Shown piece by piece: positions 21,443 to 33,904 of a stretch of 64,000 nucleotides of DNA. The notes under the pieces were generated by a model. That model was not told where the DNA came from and searched no databases. It was given only the letters and a program-made list of their open reading frames with translations. The DNA lies in assembly GCA_002989075.1 (NCBI GenBank), contig PSQN01000016.1:992001-1056000 (forward strand). Direction: 5' to 3'. Position 1 is the stretch's first letter, and every line of letters starts with the position of its first letter. A program made the translations under genes and the position numbers. This DNA is from Arthonia radiata. Lineage: Eukaryota; Ascomycota; Arthoniomycetes; Arthoniales; Arthoniaceae.

Positions 21443-22884
21443 TATCCTTGCTTTTGGGCTGTAATGTTAGCAAGGCGTTTGCGGAGGATATACCCCATGC
21501 GGTCCTGAGGCCACGTGCGCATAGCAATGTGATAGTGGAACAAAGCTGGACATCGAAGGCGCTGTGCCTTTGCCACTGAGACGACATGTTGTCGAACAGC
21601 GAAACCAGTACAGAATCGAATCAGCCAAAGACTGTGCGTGTCAGGATACTATGCCGGCCGCTGAATTTTCTCCCAGCTGAAAATTTTCAGCGTCCATCCC
21701 TGTTGTGCTTGTCTTTGGCACCCGCCACCGAGGCCAGCTAGCTGGCGTTGTGAACCGCATTTGGAAGCGCAAGCTCTTACATCAATGGTGCAGGGTTTGA
21801 GAAAAATCGTCCGATACCTCCTCTAGGCCAGTAAGCTATCCTGAGTTGCACATCATCCTCGCTGACCGCTACCACCGTTTCTGTTGTGTGACGTACCAAA
21901 CGGATAGTCAGTCAGGCCATGGCATCCGTTCCCAATGTCTCTAACCTTCACCACGCAAGAGACGCCGTGAAATGATATTCGAAGCCCGACGGAGCAGCTT
22001 CAAGTGCTCGTATTGCATTTCGACTCCGCGCGCGTCCGCTTACCGCTCGTAAAGCTCACGCACGGAGTAAGAGGAAGCCGTATAGCAATCCTTTTCTGAG
22101 TGCAGAAGAATTCCAAATTCGACGCATATGTTCCTACTAGGCAGTGGCATAGAAGAGCCAAATTTTCGTGTCATCAAGTTGACGGTAATTAATTGAGCTG
22201 TCCGAGGGGAATAGGAGCAAGTGCACAACTCGACATCCTGAGAACGTTCAACGACATCTGCACCGGCACTGCTTAATCACGATAAGCTTTTTGCCTAGCC
22301 TTCCTTGGACAGCCACAAGGACGTAAAGGGATTAGCTCACCGCGTCCCCGCTTTTACACTGATCCCGATACGGCTGTGACATCAGTTTAGGCGTACCGTC
22401 TTGGAACAAGTGCCTGGTCTAGCCGTTGTCATCTCGCCCAAACTTCTCATTTCTCCCGGGAGTCGGCGCAAGCAGGGCTAACAATTTTCCCCAAGCAAAA
22501 GATCGCCTTGGACGCTCTCTCGGGTATCGGCATGCCTCCGGCTCCGCTAGTTTTGCTAGTTCACACTCTGCGCTTTGGGCCAATGGCAAAGCGAACTGCT
22601 AAATGGCTTCTCAGAAATTGAAATCGTATCCTTGGTCTTGGTGGAGTAGGCCAATCAAGAGATTACGTGAGTCCGCGCCAAAGAGTATGCTAAGAGAGCA
22701 CCTCCCCTGCACGACGAAATTTTGAGACAGGCCTACGGTGCCTGTATCCAGTAAACACGCTACTCAGTCGTTTTTCCAGAGCATATGTAGCTACGATCGC
22801 CCATCCCAGTATCCTCCTGCTGTAGGCATCCTCAATCCTCTATCTTTCACTCTTAGACAGCTGTGACTAAGGATCGATTTCAGC
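21443..22884. other. Long intergenic region, C2H2 regulator to secreted hydrolase
   Basis: 1.4 kb without a convincing gene. It contains a 16-bp perfect palindrome at 21676-21691. Only short frames occur, none with family resemblance. Composition is like the rest of the gene-rich part. Confidence 0.55.
21676..21691. repeat. 16-bp perfect palindrome GCTGAAAATTTTCAGC
   Basis: Perfect inverted repeat with no spacer, preceded at about 21660 by a near copy of its left arm (GCTGAATTTTC). Could be an operator or a small hairpin; function unknown. Confidence 0.5.
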
Positions 22885-24408
22885 ATGCATGCTTCTATAC
22901 TCAGTGCGGCCGCCATCTTTGCTGGTGTTGCGACCGCCAAAGAATGCAAAAACATAACCGTCCCGTTAACACTGGAGTCACGCAACGCCGTGTTTGGAGG
23001 AATGATGACTCCATACACCGCGCTGGTAAGTCCTGTCTCAACCCATGAGCAGCTGCTTGAAAAGGAAAGCTAACTTCCACCAGGACGCTGTATGTCGATG
23101 CAGAACGTTGTTGGCTGGCATTTGCATATTGACCCCGCGATAGACGACCTTCGCGCAGAACCAGACAAGACAGGGCACGAACTTCACGGAACAAGCATTG
23201 ACCGGTATGATTGAAGCCGCTCTGTAATAGCCGTTCATCGTTGACGCTTTCCAGGGTATAATACAATCAACGGCAACTACGAAGTCAGCGCCCAGTTCTG
23301 TACACCCAGCGGCGCCAACGCTACCTTGCAAAATCCTACTGTGCAGGTCTTGACCCGTATGTTTCCCGTGACATCCTTCTAAGACGCAGCGGTGCTGATA
23401 TACGTGTTAGATGGCATCGGCTTTGACAAGACCTATTGGGACCTTTCCTACAACGACTTTGAGTACAGTTGTGAGTAACGCTGATAGAGACACACATTGG
23501 AAGCTATATGGAACATGCTGACATTTCTAGACGTCGACGTTGCAACTGATCAGTATGGTTACTGCACCCTCGCATATGACAGAATTGGGGTGGGCAATTC
23601 TTCGCACGGCGATCCCAAGGATGAGATCCAAATCAATTTAGAGATTGCGGGCCTCGCGGCAATGACTAACATGCTGCGCAACGGCACATTCCCTATGGTA
23701 GACAACGCTTTCCAGAAGGTTACACACGTGGGCCACTCTTTCGGCTCTGCCCAGACTTACGCGTTGGCTGCCATGTATCCCGAAATTTCTGATGGCATTG
23801 TTCTAACCGGGTTCTCTCTGAACACGTCGTTCGTCTCCTTCTTTGCAGCAGGCAACGACCTCCAGCAGGCAAACCTGAACCAGCCGCTTCGCTTTGGCAA
23901 CTCGTCCAGCATGAGCAACATCCAGCAAGCCCTGCAGGACCTTGCCCTTACTGACATCTTCGCTTATCCGAACGCCAACGCCAACCAGGGCTTGAACTAT
24001 CCTCGCGGATACTTGGTCAACAGCAACGTCAATGCTTTGCAGTACCTGTTCTTGCTGCCAGGCTTCTTCGACACACAGCTCGCATATGTCGGCGAGCAGG
24101 GCAAGCAGCCAGTGACCGTTGGCGAGATCCTCACGCTTGGGAGTATTCCTATGATGAATTCATTCAGCGGGCCCGTCCAAGTCGTCACTGGCTCGAACGA
24201 TCTTCCGTTCTGTGGTGGTGACTGCCTGAACACTGGTGGCAGTGCTCCCAACGTCGTCTCGTCCGTCGGAATGGCCTTCCCGAAAACCCAAGTAGATATC
24301 GTAATTCAGCCAAACACCGGTCACGGGATCAATTTGCACTACAATGCTACTGGGGCCTACAATGTTATCAATGGCTTTTTCAATGCCAACGGTCTCACCA
24401 GCGCCTGA
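22885..24408 (+). CDS. Secreted alpha/beta-hydrolase, five or six exons
   Basis: Exons 22885-23025, 23159-23204, 23255-23356, 23411-23470 and 23531-24408 give 408 residues; a possible 6-nt microexon at 23084-23089 would make it 410. The N-terminus (MHASILSAAAIFAGVATAKE) is a signal peptide. Alpha/beta-hydrolase features are the oxyanion-side VLTHGIGFDKTYWDLS, the nucleophile elbow VGHSFGS (serine) and a late histidine in NTGHGINLHYN. Several N-x-S/T sites (GNSSHG, RNGTF, NTSF) fit secretion. It belongs to a fungal family of extracellular hydrolases with no named substrate that I know. It stands alone between intergenic regions of 1.4 and 0.8 kb. Confidence 0.8.
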
Positions 24409-25934
<1,526 letters not shown>

Positions 25935-27231
25935 TCAGACTGCCTATCACACGGAACCTGGGTCATGTCACAAGCAAGCTACCGTCCGCTAAAGTCGCTT
26001 GTACATCCGTGACGACAGCTAATGAAATGTCACGCCGTCGCGGAAAAAGAACCACAACCAATCCCCTTCCTTCCCCCTATCCTCATGTCATCAGCACGTC
26101 CACTGGTGGGAAGCGCTGCATACGCAAATGTCTGGTGTTCCTCAATACGATACGCGGAGTTGGTCGCTGGTGGGTGACTTGGTCCGACGGCGGATGGCGT
26201 GTTGTTTAATGTCACGATCTTGTGTGCTCAGGAAATGACGAATAGCGTGTTGTTTCTACATCCCATTGCTTTTCAGCGTCTGTGTCGCTACGATACTAAT
26301 GTACAGGTTATGAGCGCTTATTGCGAAGGCTACAGTATATCGTCTCGTTATGTCCTTTTCTCACTCCAAACTTGCTTTCCCTACTTCACCGTACAAAGCC
26401 ACCACAGCGCTTGCTGTTCACCCCTGGCCCCGCCATGTCCCTCTTTCTCCCCCACATTCTTGTTTCGCTGGTCCACACGTCTTTTCCCGCTGCTCTCATC
26501 AAGCGCCCTAAACTGTACTCATTTGCTGCTGAGGTATGGCATTCAACTCCCTTCTCTTTCAGCTTCGCTTGTCCCCCCCGAAAGCTCTGCAAAAGACTCT
26601 ATCTCGACACTATCAACGATGATTATTCTCGCCTCCGCTAGCCGTCCTTGACATTCGCATTATGCGCCTTTTCGGCTGTAGGGGACTGCTCCTGCAAGCC
26701 TTAAAAGATTACAGCAGACCTTTGCGCAACAGCAAGAGCGCCCAGCAACATACATTGTCGTCTCCGCTTGTCGCTGACCAAGCCATAGGCGCATATATCA
26801 CGCTCAAGATGACGGACAACTTTGGACGCCGGGCTAAGCTGCCACCATTGCCCAGCTCAGCGGAGTGGCTCTGGTTTCTCTCTGGAATAACCAACATTGG
26901 TGCGGATATTGCAGCCATAGCGCGACAAAGTCATCCATCAGTGGTCTTACATGCTCCGACAGTAGGCTTGCAGGATTCACAGATTGGAGACATGCGAGCG
27001 AATAGCGGGTGCGAATATACGAAGCTAATCATAGCGAGGACATGTGCAATCAATCATGGATTGTCGCCATTGGAAAACCCAGAACAGTGCTCAACTACGA
27101 TCTTCGTGGCCTACCTTTTGGTAGTGGAAATGTACAAATCACAGCTCCCATATTTTACGCACCCTAACGCCGCGCTGATGATGTATACAAATGCAGTCAT
27201 GCAACTCTTGCTTCTCTTCACAATAGGGTCA
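25935..27231. other. Intergenic between convergent ARF1 and SIR2-family genes
   Basis: 1.3 kb shared 3' flank. A 221-codon open frame at 26662-27327 has no recognisable domain and overlaps the sirtuin 3' end on the other strand, so it is not called. Pyrimidine-rich around 26340-26600. No RNA gene seen. Confidence 0.5.
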
Positions 27232-29112
27232 TTAGGTTCGTTCAGGCGCCGGACTCTGCTCCTCCCTTCGCTCTCGCTGTGGTGCATACGTGTCTCCCTC
27301 ACGCTGCCCGCCCACAACGCCACTTGACTCATTTCCCGTCTCCATCGTTTGCCTCCTCTTCACACTCCACACAGCCATCTCCTCATCGACCACTCCTACC
27401 TCCACACTTCCACCCTTACACGTCGGATGCTCCAGTCTCCAGCCCGCTCGCCGCGCCAGTTCTTCGGTTATGACGTCGCAATCCCCCAGTAACGTAACGT
27501 CAAAATTCACGTGCCTGACCCGCTCCCTGCTAATCATAATCTGCGGCACCTCCTCCGAAACCGCCATGGGTATCTCGCTGACTGGGCTCACGCTCATGCT
27601 TGTGCCGATAACGACAATAAGGTCCACGGCGTGCACGTCGCGCTCTTTGAAGCGCTGGAAGAATGTGCTGGGCAGCTTCTCGCCGAAGAAGGTGATATCA
27701 GGTTTCATAATGCCAGGCTCAAAGTCCTCACCCCTACTACTGCCCGGTGTCCCGTAGTCAGCATCGTCATCGTCGTCGTCAGGATATCGACCGTGGCGCG
27801 ACTGGCTCCGACTCGCAGGTTGAGAGCTGCGCTTGCGTTTCAGCGGCGGTTTCGGTGGTGGACGGCAAGCAGAGCAGGTAGGCACCCGCTTGGCCTTTAC
27901 ATCATCGTAGTAACGAGAGCCGGGTACTTGGTGGAAGCAGCGCGTACAGGTGAAGGTGGCCCAGCTGCCGTGGCATTGAATGAGTTTGTCGGCGGGAATA
28001 CCGACGTTGCCTTCGATGTTGTCGATGTTTTGGGTGTAGTTTGTGAGGAGTTTGCCTGAGATGGGTGTGTTAGCCTTGAGCCGAGTGAGACCAGGTTGAG
28101 AATGGGCGTTACGAGGGGGCGCGTGGGCGAGAAATGCTAATCTAGAGATGGCCTCAATGGCAGAGGGCCGTTCGTGAATGCTCTCATTGCTGAGGACGGA
28201 GGGGAAGTGTACCTTGATCGCTGAGCAGCTTCACGAATGCATGAGTAGGGGTGGACTTTGAGGGCTCAGGCAGTGTCGCAGATGAATTGTAGTAGAAGAT
28301 GGTAGGATCAGTGTGAAAAGTTTCAAAGTTGAAGATATCCTCAGGTGAGTCGAACCCCTTATGCCGCATTTGGTCGTAGAAGCCGGTATCTTTGGAGCGA
28401 AAGTCGGGAACACCTAGATTAGTGGAAATCTGGTGAGGATCTAGCGTCAGCTCAAACACCAAAAGCGCGTCTCTTGGAACAGTCTGTGGATGTCTGGACC
28501 TACACCGGCGCCGGTAATGACCATAATATTCTTACAAGACTTCAGCAGATCCACAGCATCATGCAGGGTGTTGTACTGAGGAAGCTTATGCCGCGTATTG
28601 ATGTCTCTCAGCAACGCCGCTCCCAGAAGTTGGTAGTAGCCAGAGTCGCGCCTACTATCCCAAAATTCTGGTGGATGAACGTCGAAGGCCGTCAGTAGCC
28701 GTTTGGCAGTGTATAAGCCAGAGGTGAGGTTCTCAAGAATGAATTGATTCGGACCGATCTCTCGCAGTCGATTTCTGAGACGAAGGGCCTCAGCCTTGGG
28801 TATGTCATCTTCGCCTGAGTTCCCCTTTATTAGAAGGGCAATGTCAGGGCATTGGAGGAGTGGTGGAGTGACAGCGGGTGACGGTCACACTTCACTATGG
28901 GGTGTATACTTACCATGGGATCTTTCATCGATGAGCTCGCCATTTAAGATATCATGAAGAAGCGACTCTGTGTCTGATTCGGAGCCGGAGTCCCCTTTCT
29001 CTTCATCGTATGCTGCTCCCCCGGGCTCTTCATTGAATCTAGACTCTGCATCTGGCTTTTGATACTCCTCGGCTTCACGCTCACGGCTCGTTAAAACATC
29101 ACCGGAGGCCAT
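27232..29112 (-). CDS. HST1: NAD-dependent protein deacetylase, SIR2/HST1 class
   Basis: Exons 29112-28914, 28814-28504, 28429-28213 and 28055-27232 give 516 residues. An N-terminal Sir2_N-like region (EALRLRNRLREIGPNQFILE) precedes the catalytic core, which places it with Sir2/Hst1 rather than Hst2-4. Core motifs: ITGAG (about 166-170) spliced to ISTNLGVPDFRSKDTGFY, NYTQNIDNIEG, CHGSW (catalytic His), two zinc Cys pairs (CTRC, CSAC), MKPDITFFGE and GTSMSV (about 393). Between the second Cys pair and MKPD lies a basic-acidic insert of some 45 residues with KRKRSSQ and a run of six Asp. The enzyme removes acetyl groups from histones for silencing and gene repression. The ATG at 29112 is used because the upstream frame starts only at non-ATG codons. 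Divergent from the HIT gene. Confidence 0.93.
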
Positions 29113-29462
29113 TATGAGATGAGCTAAGCTCTTATGCAATCTGCGCAAGTTGGTGACTGTCAGTTTGAAGCGAGTATAACACTAGATGGAGGTCGCGGGA
29201 AGACGCGTTCGGAAAGAGCGCGTAAAGTGGTATCGCGCTAAGGCCCGTTACGGAAGCCTCTGATTGGCGGCTTTTTGTAAAGCTTGGCAAACTAGCACGC
29301 TAACATTGATCTTGCATTGACGTCCGGCTTTTCTGGCCAAGAAGTGTTCATCCTACGCATCTTATTATACTACACCTTTCGGCCTTCTCTTCATCTTACT
29401 CGTTGTTCTTTTCGCGGATTGTTTGCTGGGTGCTTTCAAAGTCCCCGGTCTATTACTCGATA
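29113..29462. promoter_or_regulatory. Divergent promoter, sirtuin and HIT genes
   Basis: 350 bp between start codons, with pyrimidine-rich stretches (29360-29400) near the HIT side. No specific element identified. Confidence 0.45.
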
Positions 29463-30084
29463 ATGGCTTATGAGATGCCATGCCCTTTCTGTGAGATCGC
29501 AAAGACCTATCCTCCTGCGCCGTCTGCAGTACCTACAAATCCAGACCCGGAAGCTTTGTCCACAAGCTGCTATCTGCTATTGTCAACCGAGACCGCCATG
29601 GCCTTCCTGGACATCATGCCCATCGAGCGCGGTCACGTCTTGATTATTCCTCGAACGCATCGCGACAAGCTGAAAGATCTTGAAGGTGGTGAGGGTGCTT
29701 CTCTCGGAGCTTGGTTGCCGGTGCTTAGCCGTGCAGTCATGAGGGCTCTGGGCTATCCTGATGGCGACTGGAATGTGGTCCAGAATAATGGTATGAATGC
29801 GCGCTCCCACCGGGTGTCTTTCATTGTTCGCTGACGAAAATCACATGTTAGGAGCGGCAGCGGCCCAGGTGGTACCTCACGTCCACTATCACATAATCCC
29901 TAGAGGCAACCGATCGGAGCTCAGGGCGAGAAGCTGGACAATGTTCGGCAAGGGCCAGCGGACGGATCTCGACGACGAGGATGCAGCAGTGTTAGCTCCT
30001 GCGATTCGAAAAGAGATCGAGGGTGAGCTGAGAAGCATGTCACACAAAGATCCGCATGCGCGACGTCTGCTCGGGAAGCTATGA
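29463..30084 (+). CDS. HIT-family nucleotide hydrolase/transferase
   Basis: Exons 29463-29790 and 29852-30084 give 186 residues. CPFCEIAK opens the HIT fold; MAFLDIMPIERGHVLIIPRTH is the central sheet; the histidine triad is HVHYHII (about residues 121-127), joined after the intron through NNGAAAAQVVPHVHYH. An N-terminal Cys-x-x-Cys fits Hint-type members. It could be an adenosine phosphoramidase or an AP4A-hydrolase-like enzyme; the subfamily is unresolved. The gene ends only 12 bp from the stop of TRM11 on the opposite strand, so the transcripts must overlap. Confidence 0.9.
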
Positions 30085-30096
30085 CAGATCGATCTT

Positions 30097-31585
30097 TCAG
30101 GACACCGGTGACACGTTTTGCGAACCATCGCGAAACCCTTGGAAATACTGGATCATCGTTAGCAGTAGCCGGAACAGAGACGCGAACAACGAGCCTACCT
30201 TTTTGCGGAAGCGATTGAGGTCATCAGCGTTACCTCGGGCTCGTACACGGTCGGGCATCGACAAACATTTTGCTGCGTCGATGCCCGGGATCCTTCGGTA
30301 CGTCAGGAGTTTACGCGACCCTTGAACCATGTTAGTAACACGTCATCATGAAGGAAGATTGGTTTCCTACACTTGTTGAAGTGTTGGACGCAGACGCTCA
30401 GAAGCTCCAATCCAGCGATGCTTGGACTCGCTAACTCAATGTCCTCGTCGTTAGCAGTCGGCATCCACATTGAGAGCCGGCCATTCGGGACAAGCATGAC
30501 GACAGCAAACTCAAGCACGTCGCGGAGCATGTCATCAAAACTATAAGGCTTCTTCGGCGGAATGTAGCCGGGCCTCCTACGCGATGTTGATCAGCGAGGG
30601 ATCCCAACACGGACGATGCTGGGTTAGCTTACATGTGAGCTTCGACGCCATTGATGAAGACCGGGGTAGTGTCTTTGTCTTCTTCACGGTAACCCAGTAT
30701 ACGTGGACCCTCTCTAACCCCGTACGGCGGGTCACAGACGATGCCATCAAGCCAAGGTCCAGGGCGAAGAGGGCACTGCGTCAGATCGGAAATGAAGTTG
30801 TCGAGGAAGTTGGGCAATAGATTGTATTGTGCGTAGTTGCTAAGATGATTACAGGAGGGAGTGCCTCGTATAGGGCGACCGTCTATGTCGCTTCCGATGA
30901 CCGCAGCACCAAAATGAGCGGCAGTCACACAGAAGCTGCCAGTACCCGTAAAAGGATCATAAATCAGTTTGCCTGGCGCGGCATGGGTCAAATTTGCCGT
31001 GACTAGAGACAGTTCGGCATCCATCGATGTAAGACCAATATACCGTCTCTTCTTGAGGTCATACTGAAGCACGGCCTCGCGGTTGCTGTCCGCAAGCCAC
31101 CTACCAAAGTATAGCATGCTGGGAGCAGTGGCGCCGAACTCGAAGTACTCGCAGACTGTGCATTCCAGCTCCGCATTGCGAAGTCTGATCGGGCCATCAA
31201 AGCCCAGAAAGTTGAACGATTCAACGATTGCACGCTTTCTGTCGTTGCTACACTTGCCTTGGAATGAGTCAAAGCGGAATTTGAAGGAGAATGTGTGGTA
31301 CTTCTGCAAATCAAGCAGCGCAGTCCGCTTCTTCACATCTTCTTGTAAGCTTTCATAGTCACGGCCGACGCCCCACAGCTCGTGCACGCTCTGGCAGAGA
31401 GTGGACCTCTTTACTAGTGCGGTGGCAGCCTCTGTCGAAGGCAACTCGATGATACAATACGGCTTGATGTCCTCGTACGACACGACGTAAAGCTCTCCCA
31501 AGCCATGCAGGGCCGCTAACGCTTGAAGTTCTGGCAAGCGGAAGCTCTCGTGTACCTGCGCAAGGCGGAGAAGGTACTGCACCAT
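30097..31585 (-). CDS. TRM11: tRNA (guanine(10)-N2)-methyltransferase catalytic subunit TRM11
   Basis: Exons 31585-30633, 30576-30371, 30320-30199 and 30147-30097 give 443 residues. The N-terminal half contains the THUMP-type region (LQKYHTFSFKFRFDSFQGKC). Methyltransferase motifs: SAM-binding DPFTGTGSF (210-218), the acidic loop GSDIDGRPIRG, and catalytic DPPYGVRE (285-292). The intron after residue 317 restores HMRPGYIPPKKPYSFDDML. The C-terminus carries LVPNGRLSMWMPT and FNKWSRKLLTYRR. With Trm112 the enzyme makes m2G10 in tRNAs. Each open frame alone would stop early, so the spliced model is well supported. Tail-to-tail with the HIT gene; head-to-head with the next gene. Confidence 0.93.
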
Positions 31586-32094
31586 CGTTTCTGTGTTGCG
31601 GGAGTGGTGATGATCAGCAGAGCCGCAACCGACGTCACGGTCGTGGCAGCGGGGGTTGTCTCGGTCGCGATGGCACGAGAGGGCAAAGATGCACGCTCTC
31701 GATAAGGTAGCATCAGGTTAATACTTTGCAAGGTGGTGAGAAGGGCGAGCACAGCCAAGTGGACATACTAACTGTAAGCAGACTAGCTTTGCCCCCAAAC
31801 GCCGAGAGCCGAGCCGGGGTCGAGGATGAATTGCGTAAGACCGAAGCGGCGGTGACGGCAGAGTGATCGTCCCGTCCGAGCACGTTGCGTCTCTCATCAC
31901 TTGCTTGACTTTCCTTCGCCCTCCTCGCACTTATTCTCCATCCGCTGCATCCGAAATCTAGCCATCTATCACCACCACCCTCCTCCCGCATCGTATCAGC
32001 ATAGAGCATAACACTACATTGTATCTACCATCCCACGTTATCATCACCGTCACCATCCCCACTACATCCATTCCTCCCGTCGCCCGCTGCGGAT
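31586..32094. promoter_or_regulatory. Divergent promoter, TRM11 and 235-residue protein gene
   Basis: About 510 bp. The right half (31890-32090) is strongly pyrimidine-rich with ACCAC/CATC runs, as in many fungal 5' leaders. Confidence 0.45.
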
Positions 32095-32980
32095 ATGCCT
32101 CTCATGCGAAACCCGTTTCGCAAGACGCCCGCGGATCTTATCATTGATGCCAATGGAAGACCGATTGCAGCGCCCACTTCTCCATCACGCACCTCAACTA
32201 CGCGGCGCCCGTCATCCATCGACATTCCTCAGCAGCAGCCAGCCGAGTACAAGATGAGTGGTCTGTAACCTATTTGATCGAGTCACGGTACAGTTGACTA
32301 ACGTTCGTTCCGTACAGAAATCAACGACAGTGGTGTTTTCCTCCCGGCAAGTGGTTTTGACGGCACTCTTCTCCACACTGCATAGCTAACGTCCGTTTAG
32401 CCTTCGCCACCTGCCAATGACAAGCCCCGCTTCTGGACCACGCGCTCCACCACCTCCACCTCCTCATCGAGTCACCGTTCTGTTATGACAGAAGACGACA
32501 ATCCGTTCACCATCAGCCGGGAATCCTTCGATTCATATCGGCGTTCCTTCGTATGTGCTTTTCTGCGTCGTTTACCGCTGAGTAGGAGAGAGTGCAGATG
32601 CTGATACATTCCATTAGGATATCGCCGCACGCTCTCCCATACTGGAACAAGAGACTTTCCGCCCCCGACAAAGCCTGGACGCCGCACGGCTGCGACAGCC
32701 TCCGGCTCGTCTTCGCGACAGCCGCATCAACACTCCCGAGACGCAACCTGAAGAACGCTTCGAAGATGTTGGACTGAGTGACGAGGCTGCGCGGCCCAAG
32801 AAGCAGGGCATCTTCTCCCGGTTTGGCGGCCACTCCACTCAAGATGCGACCGCGCCTGAGACACCTCGACCGGGCTCGAGCCATTTTGGATCACAGCTGT
32901 TCACGCGGAAGCGCGCGCAGAGCGGTTCTGCAGAGCTGGCTAGCATGCCGCAAAAGCCTGCTGAACCGATCTCATCATAA
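32095..32980 (+). CDS. Conserved uncharacterised Ser/Arg-rich protein, four exons
   Basis: Exons 32095-32260, 32318-32346, 32401-32550 and 32618-32980 give 235 residues. The 29-nt second exon is followed by an intron with a GC donor (GCAAGT). Conserved-looking stretches are MPLMRNPFRKTPADLIIDANG, the short EINDSGVFLPPSPP, DDNPFTISRESFDSYRRSFD, RFEDVGLSDEA and KKQGIFSRFG. It is low-complexity, charged, without membrane segments or catalytic motifs. I recognise this order from other filamentous-fungal genomes but know no function; repeated SRESFDSYRRSFD-type sites could be phosphorylated. Each exon alone is short and easily missed; agreement of three splice phases supports the model. Confidence 0.75.
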
Positions 32981-33904
32981 TACACTATGGCATAGCGCGC
33001 AAGCGCATGAAATATATGAAGGCATGAATGGAACGAATACGCCGCAGGAATGACAGCGCATTGAAGGGGCCAAAGTAAGCCCAGGCAGTGGCTTGCGCAT
33101 TTCTTCGTGAGCAGTAGCCACTATGCTCTGCTACGCTTATATTAATGATATTTTAATGAATCGGTCTCCGGACCCGGGTGTATATCAGTGGGCTATCAAT
33201 GCTGATTGTCTATCGCCAAGAGCGTTGCTATGCAGTGTGCTGGGGCTCGTTACTTTATCAGATCCGAGGTCATCTCTGGAGTGGACCTCACATCTTTAGT
33301 CGAAACTCACGGCGCAGATGCACAGACGCGATCTTCGAGCGTAAAGCTGAGCAAATGGTGTGCGTCAATTGCTAAGTGCGCGCTCAAGCTGCTGGCGCCG
33401 GATCATAGGGCTGTGGATGAACTCAGCTTGAATCGCATCCATGCTGCTAAGCAAATCGCGCGTAGGAGTAGTACTTCCGGAGTGGAGCTTTGTGACGATG
33501 ACGCGAGCATGTCGATGACCCAGATGATCCTGGTAGATAGTTAGTGCCCGCGATGTCCGCTAATCAGATGGATCAGATGGAGCTGTCGTCCCGTTTCCTC
33601 TGTCCCTTTCCAGCAACCTGCAGCAATGGATCAAACATTGGCTTGAAAGCAGAAGGCCTGGGAGTCCCTTATGGAAATGACGGTGCGGCCAACGTCAACC
33701 AGTTGCCCAGCCAAGCGCAATCTCGAGGACGGGTTAGAAAGGCAACAAGAGCGCGAAATGTGTTTAGAGGGTCGATAAGATTGCACTGGATCAAGAGTGG
33801 TCTGTGCATGTGCAGCCACTCTCGAGATGACGGCTCCAGCGCTGGCCAAGGATCATCAACACCATGTCTCTCGCTCTCGTCGTCTCTTGCGTGCCCTGCG
33901 CATC
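32981..33904. other. Intergenic, upstream of the RGS-LOV gene
   Basis: About 920 bp. Open frames at 33206-33544 and 33544-33954 lack ATG starts and family resemblance. The stretch probably holds a long 5' leader and promoter of the photoreceptor gene. Confidence 0.5.

Noticed and set aside
26199-26651. 150-codon open frame on the plus strand
   Set aside because: Pyrimidine-rich low-complexity translation in a shared 3' flank; no family resemblance.
26662-27327. 221-codon open frame on the plus strand
   Set aside because: No recognisable domain or conserved motif, and its end runs antisense into the clear sirtuin exon; probably chance.
30303-30530. Apparent frameshift at the 3' end of TRM11
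   Set aside because: A normal intron (GTAGGA donor, AAG acceptor) restores the conserved FNKWSRKLL, so the gene is intact.
33797-33904. Longer N-terminus for the RGS-LOV protein
   Set aside because: The frame is open, but the added residues look unconserved; the ATG at 33905 is kept, with doubt stated.
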